Origin: a virus
Strand: one strand, 5' to 3'
DNA: 20,713 nucleotides
Virus record (IMG/VR): IMGVR_UViG_3300043436_003317
Location: 1 to 20,713 of that record
A model generated the notes under the pieces. It was not told the DNA's origin, did no database searches, and saw only the letters and a list, made by a program, of their open reading frames with translations. Numbering within the stretch: position 1 is the first letter of the stretch; each line of letters opens with the position of its first letter. Positions 9,377 to 15,948 of the stretch are shown piece after piece. Made by a program: the position numbers and the translations under genes.

Positions 9377-10648
9377 ATGTGTATGGATGATAAAGAAATA
9401 CTTCGTAGAGTAATTCAGGGCTTTCAATTAATCCCTGCCAAGCGCGGCTTTGGACATCCTTATGTAACTAAGACCGGTGCTGCAACACCTGATCTATCTA
9501 AGCGAATTAATGCTTGGATTAAGCAAAATTTTCCGCAGTCAAATATTATAACATCTCATGAAGGTGTTTATAAGACTATAAACTTTCGTAGAGCTATGAA
9601 TGAAAATAGAATCAGGTTAGTAGACTTGTTTGAGATTGAAGGTCCGACAAGAACTCCTAAAAATAGAATAGTATATGCTTGGACTTTTCCGGAGCAGAAT
9701 CTTGCTTATATTGGATTAACGGGGGATGAGAAAAAGAGATCTGCTTCACATAGAAGCCTTAAAGCTCAGAAAACTACCGCTGTCTCTAGATATATTAGAG
9801 AGACGGGATTTACTCCAGAGTATAGAGTAGTTTCGAAAACGGAAGAGAATCCGTCTGGACAGGTAGATGAAGATAAAGCAGTAGAGTTGGAATGTTACTT
9901 TATGGCAAAGTATAAGGCCGATGGCTGGGATTTACTTAATCTTGCACCTTGCGGCTCTAAGGGAGGCGGTGTTAGAGATGAAATTGCAATTATTAATGCG
10001 CTTGACGATTTTATACATAGTACTAGTACAGAGCTTGATACTTTAAATACGCTACCTGGAAGTGATTATACGGTAGATGCTATTAAAAATTATAATCTAG
10101 GAGATAGAGTATTTAATAGATTAAAGGATATTGTTACTGCAAATAGTATTACCTCTACAAAGCAGCTTAGAAATTTAACGAGCCGTAGAGTGAGTAAGTT
10201 AATTGAAGACTGGTCGTCTAGGTTTCCGGAAGACTCTTGGCAGAGAAAATTGTTTCCTGAGAACACTAGAGGCTTAGAAAAGCCGCAAGAAGGTGTAGAG
10301 TCTTTCTTAGCAGAGCCTAATAATTTAAATAAAGATCAGTTAAAGTTGATAACTAAAAGAGCATGGAAGGGAGTGAGACCTGAGCAAGAGAAAGCTTTTT
10401 TAGCTAAGATAAAGGGTATTATGGATAAAAATAATGTAAGTGATCCTGCTGGATTAGATAAGCTTGCTGGTAATACTATTGTAACTTGGATGTTATCTGA
10501 TCACGATAAGAATAATGATAATAAATGGAAGCCTTTACTGTATCGAGCTGATTATAAATCACCGAGAAGTAAAGCTCCTATAAGCGAATCTACTATAGAT
10601 AGTAAAGAGATAATTAAACGTATTATTAAAGATTGCTGCACTAAGTAA
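9377..10648 (+). CDS. GIY-YIG endonuclease-like protein
   Basis: A 423-aa protein. The GIY-YIG-like core lies in the middle: V-Y-A-W (residues 99-102) in place of GIY, A-Y-I-G-L-T (110-115) for YIG, basic residues after it (119-121), and a candidate metal-binding Glu at 170 or 172 before a W-D-L-L-N-L segment (184-189). Flanking parts of about 95 residues before and 230 after are likely DNA-binding or unknown domains; the C-terminal part is helical and basic. Free-standing GIY-YIG genes in phages are often homing endonucleases, inserted between phage genes, and the flanking terminator and CTATTTAT signals would suit that. A repair or defence role is not excluded. The start could be 9377 or, more likely, 9383. 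Confidence 0.65.
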   Translation: MCMDDKEILRRVIQGFQLIPAKRGFGHPYVTKTGAATPDLSKRINAWIKQNFPQSNIITSHEGVYKTINFRRAMNENRIRLVDLFEIEGPTRTPKNRIVYAWTFPEQNLAYIGLTGDEKKRSASHRSLKAQKTTAVSRYIRETGFTPEYRVVSKTEENPSGQVDEDKAVELECYFMAKYKADGWDLLNLAPCGSKGGGVRDEIAIINALDDFIHSTSTELDTLNTLPGSDYTVDAIKNYNLGDRVFNRLKDIVTANSITSTKQLRNLTSRRVSKLIEDWSSRFPEDSWQRKLFPENTRGLEKPQEGVESFLAEPNNLNKDQLKLITKRAWKGVRPEQEKAFLAKIKGIMDKNNVSDPAGLDKLAGNTIVTWMLSDHDKNNDNKWKPLLYRADYKSPRSKAPISESTIDSKEIIKRIIKDCCTK

Positions 10649-10655
10649 TTCGTAA

Positions 10656-10663
10656 CTATTTAT
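10656..10663 (+). promoter_or_regulatory. CTATTTAT motif 4 bp before a start codon
   Basis: CTATTTAT, TAAT, ATG (10668). Same arrangement as at 8725. Confidence 0.45.
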
Positions 10664-10667
10664 TAAT

Positions 10668-10913
10668 ATGATTAAACTATCTGAACTAATACAAATTAAC
10701 CATCCTGAGAACTCGCAATACCAGGTAGGAAAGACTTTTGATGATCCTAGTGGAATGTTTGAAAATGAAGGAGAGGTAGGGAGGATACATCAATCTCTTA
10801 TCGGAAGAGAATTTCAAACACTTGAAGATGTTAAGAAGATGTGCTCTAGACTTAGACAGTCTGGATTTGCACAATCAGATATCGATGAATTTTTAAGAAC
10901 TTATATACTATAG
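10668..10913 (+). CDS. Small hypothetical protein
   Basis: An 81-aa protein with an N-terminal helix (KLSELIQINH), a Gly/Asp-rich middle and two C-terminal helices (LEDVKKMCSRLRQSG and SDIDEFLRTYIL). No family recognised. It is separated from the next gene by a single base (TAG T ATG), so both are surely on one transcript and perhaps coupled. Confidence 0.7.
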   Translation: MIKLSELIQINHPENSQYQVGKTFDDPSGMFENEGEVGRIHQSLIGREFQTLEDVKKMCSRLRQSGFAQSDIDEFLRTYIL

Positions 10914-10914
10914 T

Positions 10915-11688
10915 ATGGATAATTTTAACTTAAAGCAATACCTTTTTGAATCTAGAGTAGGTATGTATTCAAAAGCGGTGCTCAACGAGTCTGCTTTATT
11001 AGATGCTGAAACTTTAGCTGGGGAAATTGCAAAGCAACATCCTGAGTTAATTAGATATCACCATGATGGAGAAGGCAGAAAGCTTCAAGATGCTATCTTT
11101 ACATATGCTGGAGAGATATTACAAGGTGCAGGTATTCCTTTACAGACAGTAAGGGGATTGGCTTATGATACGGCTTGGGCATTAGATTTAGTCAATGGTG
11201 TTAAAGATGCGTTAGAGCATGGTGGAGATAGCTTAAAAGAGGTTGATCCTGCTGCTTTAGGTGCTCCTCAAGCTGCTGCTGATGCTAAGATGCAACAACA
11301 AGATGATGAGAATGGAGATATGGTAGATAATGCTAGTATGGATGTTATGGCAGAAGAAGATACTAATCCAATGGAAGCAGCATACGGTAATGTAGGTTCT
11401 GTTGATAAGGTAGCTCCTGCTGAGACTGGTATTAGTAAATACCTAGATATACTTAATGCTTATGATTGGTTCTATCACTTTGCTGATGATCCAAGAGCTT
11501 GGAATAAAGGGCAAGCAGATAAAGTAAACCTAAAGACTTTGTATGCTACTTTAACTCCAGATCAGAAACAGCAAGCAATGGATACTTTTGTAGATAAGTA
11601 CCTCCAGGTATATAAACCAGATCAATTCCCAACTGCAGCAAATAACGTTAAATACTTAACTACAGATACTTTTAAAGGAGTTATCTAA
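10915..11688 (+). CDS. Possible virion-associated protein
   Basis: A 257-aa protein. It opens with F-N-L-K-Q-Y-L-F-E-S, similar to the F-D-L-K-x-(F/Y)-L-x-E-N/S openings I associate with structural proteins of some marine and Bacteroidetes phages; such leaders are sometimes removed by the prohead protease, which is inference here. A helical N-terminal domain (about 25-105) is followed by an Ala/Gln/Asp-rich linker (about 110-165) and a C-terminal helical domain with aromatic residues (YDWFYHFADDPRAW). No named family. It starts 1 bp after the preceding stop and is followed by two hairpins. Confidence 0.65.
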   Translation: MDNFNLKQYLFESRVGMYSKAVLNESALLDAETLAGEIAKQHPELIRYHHDGEGRKLQDAIFTYAGEILQGAGIPLQTVRGLAYDTAWALDLVNGVKDALEHGGDSLKEVDPAALGAPQAAADAKMQQQDDENGDMVDNASMDVMAEEDTNPMEAAYGNVGSVDKVAPAETGISKYLDILNAYDWFYHFADDPRAWNKGQADKVNLKTLYATLTPDQKQQAMDTFVDKYLQVYKPDQFPTAANNVKYLTTDTFKGVI

Positions 11689-11694
11689 GGAGAG

Positions 11695-11725
11695 TTGGAA
11701 GTATGAAAAAAAGTTCATAACTTCT
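11695..11725 (+). promoter_or_regulatory. Divergent copy of the promoter cassette
   Basis: TTG at 11695-11697 and a spacer starting GAAGTATGAA as at 2205, but the -7 region TAACTTCT (11718-11725) lacks the usual TTTA, and the ATG is 68 bp away rather than about 20. It may be a decayed promoter now serving as terminator. Confidence 0.35.
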
Positions 11726-11728
11726 TTA
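11698..11728 (+). terminator. Ten-pair hairpin terminator candidate
   Basis: GAAGTATGAA (11698-11707) pairs with TTCAT-a-ACTTC (11714-11724, one bulged A) around AAAAAG, followed by TTTAAA. It lies 9 bp after the stop at 11688. Confidence 0.6.
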
Positions 11729-11754
11729 AATACTAATAAAGTATTCTTCTCTTT
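11729..11754 (+). terminator. Second hairpin in tandem
   Basis: AATACT (11729-11734), loop AATAA, AGTATT (11740-11745), then CTTCTCTTT. It may reinforce the hairpin at 11698 or be part of the leader of the glutaredoxin gene. Confidence 0.5.
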
Positions 11755-11793
11755 AATAAAAGTACAATAAAAAGAAAGAAAAAAATAAAGGAT

Positions 11794-12114
11794 ATGGAAA
11801 AAGTAATTGTTTTGGGACTAAGTGGGTGCACTCATTGCGAGGCACTATCTAAATCTTTAAGAGAGCAAAATATTCCGTTTGAATTTAAGGATGTGGATCT
11901 AAAAGAACATAGTAGTCTTGCCGATAGAATGGAGGCTTTATTAAAGACTAATGCTTATCCGATGATTATAATCGAAAGATTAAGCGGAGCAAAATACCTT
12001 TACCGAGTAGATACTATAGATGAAGCAAAAGAAGCTCCTATCCCTTTTGCAACTAAAATCGGATGCGTGTCTACTGATTCGATGGTAGCGATAACTAAGA
12101 AATATTTAAATTAA
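11794..12114 (+). CDS. Glutaredoxin-like thiol oxidoreductase
   Basis: A 106-aa protein with a thioredoxin fold of glutaredoxin type: strand V-I-V-L-G-L, redox motif C12-T-H-C15, helix (EALSKSLREQN), strand (FEFKDVDL), and Y-P56 as the cis-proline before the strand M-I-I-I. Glutaredoxins reduce disulfides, in T4-type phages notably of ribonucleotide reductase; the partner here is not in the window. It follows a 105-bp gap with two hairpins. The leader contains AAAGGAT just before the ATG, the nearest thing to a Shine-Dalgarno sequence in this window, though it may be chance. Confidence 0.8.
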   Translation: MEKVIVLGLSGCTHCEALSKSLREQNIPFEFKDVDLKEHSSLADRMEALLKTNAYPMIIIERLSGAKYLYRVDTIDEAKEAPIPFATKIGCVSTDSMVAITKKYLN

Positions 12115-12119
12115 ATAAT

Positions 12120-12296
12120 ATGCGATACAAAGCACTGGTTTCAAGAAAATTAGACGAATTAAGTAATATCGTCCTTGGCTTAAGTTCTCTTTTAAGCGGT
12201 AATCCTACTAGAGAGCAAATAGAGAATCAAATCGAAAAGCATAAGAGTAAGCTTGAAGAGATTCAAACCTTAGTTAATGCTGAACAAGAAGCTTAA
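12120..12296 (+). CDS. 58-aa coiled-coil protein
   Basis: ATG 12120 opens a 59-codon frame ending TAA 12294-12296, 5 bp after the glutaredoxin stop. The protein is basic at the N-terminus (MRYKALVSRKLDEL) and then forms two helices with heptad-like spacing (LSNIVLGLSSLL; REQIENQIEKHKSKLEEIQTLVNAEQE). It looks like a small helical hairpin. T4-type phages have small coiled-coil assembly chaperones of this size, but no sequence link can be claimed. Confidence 0.65.
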   Translation: MRYKALVSRKLDELSNIVLGLSSLLSGNPTREQIENQIEKHKSKLEEIQTLVNAEQEA

Positions 12297-12303
12297 AATA
12301 AAG

Positions 12304-12334
12304 TTGGTTCTTTAGTCCCTAGTTCATATATTAT
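12304..12334 (+). promoter_or_regulatory. Promoter cassette variant for the HD-domain gene
   Basis: AAAGTTG with TTG at 12304-12306, 20-bp spacer ending AGTTCA (as at 515 and 4183), then TATATTAT at 12327-12334 as a weaker -7 box. The leader does not contain the usual ATCAAA motif. Confidence 0.5.
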
Positions 12335-12351
12335 GAGTAAAACCATTTTAT

Positions 12352-13122
12352 ATGCTATCAGCAGAACAAATTCAAGCAAACTTACAGAAGTTTTACGCTA
12401 TAATTGAAAAGTACATTTCAGAGCCTAGAACAACTAAGTTATTAGCTTTATACCAATCTCAAGAAGACAACCTAACCTTTGCTCCAGCTTCTTCTAGAGC
12501 ATCTTACCATAATTCATTTCCAGGCGGATATGTAGACCATGTTAATAGAGTTATAGAAGCAGCTTTAAAGGTAACTAAGCTATGGGAAGATATGGGAGCT
12601 ACTATCAACTTCACTACAGAGGAGTTAGTATTTTCAGCAATCAACCACGACTTAGGTAAGTTAGGTAGAGATGGTGAACCAGCTTATCTTCCTAATGATT
12701 CAGAGTGGCATATTAAGAATCAAGGAGCTAATTATAAACCTAACTCTACCCTCCCTTTTATTCCTATTCAAGATAGCTCACTATTTATATTGCAACAAGC
12801 AGGAATAGAGCTTACTTTTAACGAATGGGTTGCAATTAAAACTCATGATGGTTTATATGACGACGGAAATAAAGCTTATTTAATTTCTAGTCAAAATGAA
12901 TCTAAATTAAGATCTTCCTTACCTCTTATTTTACATCAAGCAGATATTCTAGCTGCAAGAGTTGAGTGGGAGAAAGAATGGATTGATAAAGTAGGATTAC
13001 CTACTAAGAAAGAAGTAAAAGCTTCTACTCCTACGCAATTTAAACAAAAAGCCGAGTCCACTAAATTAGCAAATGTAGCTAAAGGAAATCCAGGATTATT
13101 AAACGCATTAAAAGGATTATAA
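12352..13122 (+). CDS. HD-domain phosphohydrolase-like protein
   Basis: A 256-aa protein with the metal-binding pattern of the HD superfamily: H63 in the G-G-Y-V-D-H-V-N-R helix, H99-D100 in I-N-H-D-L-G-K, later histidines H120 and H165 (T-H-D), and H195 with D198 in I-L-H-Q-A-D-I-L-A-A. HD proteins hydrolyse nucleotides, cyclic nucleotides or (p)ppGpp, or act as nucleases; the substrate is not readable here. The C-terminus (about 215-256) is Lys-rich and probably flexible. A counter-defence role against nucleotide signals is possible but unproven. It is followed 1 bp later by the next gene, so 12352-14169 is likely one operon including the sigma factor. Confidence 0.8.
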   Translation: MLSAEQIQANLQKFYAIIEKYISEPRTTKLLALYQSQEDNLTFAPASSRASYHNSFPGGYVDHVNRVIEAALKVTKLWEDMGATINFTTEELVFSAINHDLGKLGRDGEPAYLPNDSEWHIKNQGANYKPNSTLPFIPIQDSSLFILQQAGIELTFNEWVAIKTHDGLYDDGNKAYLISSQNESKLRSSLPLILHQADILAARVEWEKEWIDKVGLPTKKEVKASTPTQFKQKAESTKLANVAKGNPGLLNALKGL

Positions 13123-13123
13123 T

Positions 13124-13396
13124 ATGATATTAGGATTGATTATGCTATTCATTTGGATAGTAACTATTATAGGTTGGGTTATTTACAACCTCTTTAATAA
13201 GAATAGAAAACTAGAAGCTACTGTTCTTGCTCAAGCTAACTTTATAGGAGGTTTACAGCAATTGATTGGTGAATCAGATAAAGCACTTAAAAATCTTGAC
13301 GATAAGATTTGGATGGATAGTGATAAAGAGTTACAGACGGTATTTCAAAATCTAAAAGCAGTCCAAGAGGGCTTAAACCAATTTAATAAGCGATAA
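13124..13396 (+). CDS. Membrane-anchored small coiled-coil protein
   Basis: A 90-aa protein. Residues 2-24 (ILGLIMLFIWIVTIIGWVIYNLF) are one strong membrane helix, followed by N-K-N-R-K and a helical, coiled-coil-like remainder. The basic residues after the helix suggest that the C-terminal part is cytoplasmic. It resembles spanin or lysis-accessory architecture only in outline. It starts 1 bp after the HD gene and its TAA overlaps the ATG of the sigma gene, so the three are translationally linked. Confidence 0.7.
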   Translation: MILGLIMLFIWIVTIIGWVIYNLFNKNRKLEATVLAQANFIGGLQQLIGESDKALKNLDDKIWMDSDKELQTVFQNLKAVQEGLNQFNKR

Positions 13397-14169
13397 TGGT
13401 TGAAGATATTTTCAAAGTCGAAGAAGCGGAAGTTACACTTACAAAGGATGGAAAAGTTAGAAAAAGAAGGCCAAAGAAGTCAATAGACTATTTTACCCTA
13501 GATACTCAACAAGCTATTCTTGATTATAGATTAGAAACCTCAACAGCAATTAGAAATAAAATATTCAATGAAAAGATTTATTATGCGTTTTATAAGTTGG
13601 CTGAAAATATCATTCATACTTTTAAGTTCTACTATACTGAGGTAGATAATATTAATGAGTTAAAGCACGAAGTAATAGCTTTTCTTTTAGAGAAATTACA
13701 CTTATATAATCAAGATAAAGGTAAAGCTTATTCTTATTTTGGTACTATTGCAAAGCGGTATTTAATTGTCTACAATAATAATAACTACAAGAGATTAAAG
13801 GGTAAGGCTAACGTTGAAGAAGTAGATACAGATAAGACAATTACAAACGAACTACTATTAACCCAGCCAGATCATTTCGAAGAAGTTAGTTTTATTAATT
13901 TATTTATTAAAGAAATTGATGATAACCTTTTAGAGCTTTTTCCAAAGCCGCAAGAGGCTAGAGTAGGAGATGCTATTTTAGAGCTATTCAAGAGAAGAGA
14001 GAGTATAGATATTTTTAATAAGAAAGCTCTCTTTATATACATAAAGGAGATTACTGATGCTCCTACTCCTGTGATTACTAAGGTAATAAAGGTTTTAAAA
14101 GAAATTTACAGAGAAATGCATAATCAATATCTCGAAGAAGGTACTGAAATTGACATTTATTCAAGCTAG
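13396..14169 (+). CDS. Late-transcription sigma factor, T4 gp55-like
   Basis: A 257-aa protein. Residues 51-80 (AIRNKIFNEKIYYAFYKLAENIIHTFKF) correspond to sigma region 1.2/2.1 of gp55-type factors. Residues 86-125, with N-E-L-K-H-E-V-I-A-F-L-L-E-K-L and K-A-Y-S-Y-F-G-T-I-A-K-R-Y-L-I, fit region 2 (core binding and -10 recognition). An extra N-terminal basic tail (KVRKRRPKK) and a C-terminal helical part are present. T4 gp55 directs host RNA polymerase to TATAAATA late promoters, so this is the likely reader of the AT-rich signals before late genes here. ATG overlaps the previous stop (TAATG). I left the symbol empty because the assignment rests on motif pattern only. Confidence 0.7.
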   Translation: MVEDIFKVEEAEVTLTKDGKVRKRRPKKSIDYFTLDTQQAILDYRLETSTAIRNKIFNEKIYYAFYKLAENIIHTFKFYYTEVDNINELKHEVIAFLLEKLHLYNQDKGKAYSYFGTIAKRYLIVYNNNNYKRLKGKANVEEVDTDKTITNELLLTQPDHFEEVSFINLFIKEIDDNLLELFPKPQEARVGDAILELFKRRESIDIFNKKALFIYIKEITDAPTPVITKVIKVLKEIYREMHNQYLEEGTEIDIYSS

Positions 14170-14177
14170 CTATTTAT
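14170..14177 (+). promoter_or_regulatory. CTATTTAT motif after the sigma gene
   Basis: CTATTTAT begins immediately after the TAG of the sigma gene and lies 13 bp before ATG 14191, a wider gap than in the other copies. It may start the baseplate operon. Confidence 0.4.
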
Positions 14178-14190
14178 TTAAAATAGTATT

Positions 14191-14556
14191 ATGAATCTCG
14201 ATTTTGAACTATACGACGGAAAGAAGTACTCAGATCTAGTACAGGACGTAATTAAGAACCATAAAAACAAGCAATCTCAGATTAAAACTTTAATTAGTCA
14301 ATTAACTGAGATGGTCGGAGAGGAGGTTGGAAACGCTGTTATAGTGGTTCCTTTAATTAAAGAGTACTTAGAAATAGATGTTAAGAACGACGATGCTCTC
14401 GTAAAACTTGCTTCAATATTACAGAAGGGAGGCCAGACTAGTACTGATGCCAGTCAAGGAGGTCTTAGCGATAAGGATCTCGAATTGCTGTTTAGTGATA
14501 TTCAAAAAACTACAGTAGAAGAATTACCAATAAAAGAATTACCTTCCAGTAAGTAG
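14191..14556 (+). CDS. Conserved-looking small myovirus protein
   Basis: A 121-aa protein beginning N-L-D-F-E-L-Y-D-G-K-K-Y, then helices with V-V-P-L-I-K-E-Y-L-E-I and V-K-N-D-D-A-L-V-K-L-A-S-I-L-Q. I associate this plan with small proteins next to baseplate genes in marine T4-like phages, but I cannot name it. The C-terminus is a low-complexity tail. It is the first gene of the run to the window end and is separated from the next by 1 bp (TAG T ATG). Confidence 0.65.
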   Translation: MNLDFELYDGKKYSDLVQDVIKNHKNKQSQIKTLISQLTEMVGEEVGNAVIVVPLIKEYLEIDVKNDDALVKLASILQKGGQTSTDASQGGLSDKDLELLFSDIQKTTVEELPIKELPSSK

Positions 14557-14557
14557 T

Positions 14558-15517
14558 ATGACAAATTTTAATCAATCTCCCGCAGAGTTTCAAAGATCAC
14601 AAACTCAGACTTTTCAAAAAGTAGCCGAGAGTACTCAATTTATCGCTAGAGTTACTCACGTAGTTCAAGGACCGTATTTAGTTGGTACAAATATACCGGA
14701 CGTTTATTACAAAGCTCCGACTGACTTAGGAGTTATCACTTTCCAATTATTAAACAGTAGTCAAGATAGTACCTTAGATAGCGGCGGAAATCAAACTGCT
14801 AAGCCTATTAACTCTGCTTTTAAACAATATCCCTTAGAGAGTGAATTAGTTTACATAATGGCTGGACCTGGCGTAGGTATGAACGAGAGTAGGGGACAGA
14901 GAGATTTCTATTACATGGCTCCTTATAACCTATGGAATGCAAGTCATCATAACGCGTTCCCGGATATGGGAGATTATGGACAGTATGTAAGTAATATAGA
15001 ACGTAGTTATCAAGATAGTAGCCAAACAAATCAAGCAATAAATACCTCTGCAACCGGCTCTCTAGTATTTCCTTTAGGACCTAATTTTCCTGAAAAGTCA
15101 AATATTAAATCTTTAAGACAGTTTACAGGAGATGTAACTATAGAAGGAAGATGGGGTAACTCAATTAGATTTGGATCTACCTCTGAAGTAACAAGAAATG
15201 AAAATTACTGGTCTGCTACAGGCTCTGCTGGCGATCCTATTACTATTATTAGAAACGGACAAGGTAAGCAAGTAGATAATTTAGGATGGTTTCCTACAGT
15301 AGAAAATATAAATAGAGACCCGTCTTCTATATACCTAACAGCTGGACAGTTAATAAAAATTGACGACTTGGCAAATTTTAGCCTAGCAAGCTTGAGTGTA
15401 CCAGCAGAAGGTATTAGTCTTAGAACAAATAGTATTCCGATTCAACAACAACTAACAAGCATAGATACTATATCTGCTGCAGCACAAGATGAACGTATCA
15501 GTAAAAATATTCAATAA
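14558..15517 (+). CDS. Baseplate hub/spike protein with gp5-like OB fold
   Basis: A 319-aa protein. Residues 26-125 look like the N-terminal OB-fold of T4 gp5-type spike proteins: FIARVTHVVQG, then G-V-I-T-F-Q-L-L-N-S, then Y-P-L-E-S-E-L-V-Y-I-M-A-G-P and a F-Y-Y-M-A-P-Y-N-L-W-N strand. Around 190-240 there is V-T-I-E-G-R-W-G-N-S-I-R-F-G-S-T, a segment typical of phage spike proteins, where the chain enters the trimeric part. No lysozyme domain is visible. It would sit at the tip of the tail tube. Confidence 0.65.
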   Translation: MTNFNQSPAEFQRSQTQTFQKVAESTQFIARVTHVVQGPYLVGTNIPDVYYKAPTDLGVITFQLLNSSQDSTLDSGGNQTAKPINSAFKQYPLESELVYIMAGPGVGMNESRGQRDFYYMAPYNLWNASHHNAFPDMGDYGQYVSNIERSYQDSSQTNQAINTSATGSLVFPLGPNFPEKSNIKSLRQFTGDVTIEGRWGNSIRFGSTSEVTRNENYWSATGSAGDPITIIRNGQGKQVDNLGWFPTVENINRDPSSIYLTAGQLIKIDDLANFSLASLSVPAEGISLRTNSIPIQQQLTSIDTISAAAQDERISKNIQ

Positions 15518-15519
15518 AA

Positions 15520-15948
15520 ATGTATACTCCTCAATTCCCATATGTAGGCAATCAGGCTATTATAACCTCCGGAAGAGTAGTTATACACTCTTACGATGAC
15601 TTTATATTCCTGTTCGGTAAAAAAGGCGTAGCTATTTCTTCTCCTAATACCTTTACTGTAGACGCTAACGAGAGAACTATTATAACTTCTCGTAAAATTG
15701 AATTAGGCTACCGTGCAGAAAGAATAGGAGAACCCATAATGCTAGGTACTTCAACTGCAATACAGCTAGGATTTATATTTCAAGCTATAGCAAATCTAGC
15801 AACAGCTTTAAAAGAATTAGATTCAGAAGATTTAGCATCTTCATTTCCTTTAATTGTACAGACTGCTACAGTACTAGAAGATACCGCTAAAACCGTTAGC
15901 AGTAAAATAAGTACTAAGTGTGTATCCAAAACAACATTTAGCAGATAA
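15520..15948 (+). CDS. Baseplate spike companion protein
   Basis: A 142-aa protein. Its first half is repetitive beta (YVGNQAIITSGRVVIHS, DFIFLFGKKGVAISS, ERTIITSRKIELGYRAE), a pattern expected for a beta-helical spike or its cap. The second half is helical (QLGFIFQAIANLATALKEL and a C-terminal helix). It starts 2 bp after the OB-fold protein and may be the split-off C-terminal part of a gp5-like spike. Its stop overlaps the next start (TAATG). Confidence 0.55.
   Translation: MYTPQFPYVGNQAIITSGRVVIHSYDDFIFLFGKKGVAISSPNTFTVDANERTIITSRKIELGYRAERIGEPIMLGTSTAIQLGFIFQAIANLATALKELDSEDLASSFPLIVQTATVLEDTAKTVSSKISTKCVSKTTFSR

Noticed and set aside
13124-13396. Membrane-anchored protein as a spanin or holin
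   Set aside because: One N-terminal helix plus coiled coil is compatible, but there is no endolysin or partner gene beside it and it is locked into an operon with the sigma factor.
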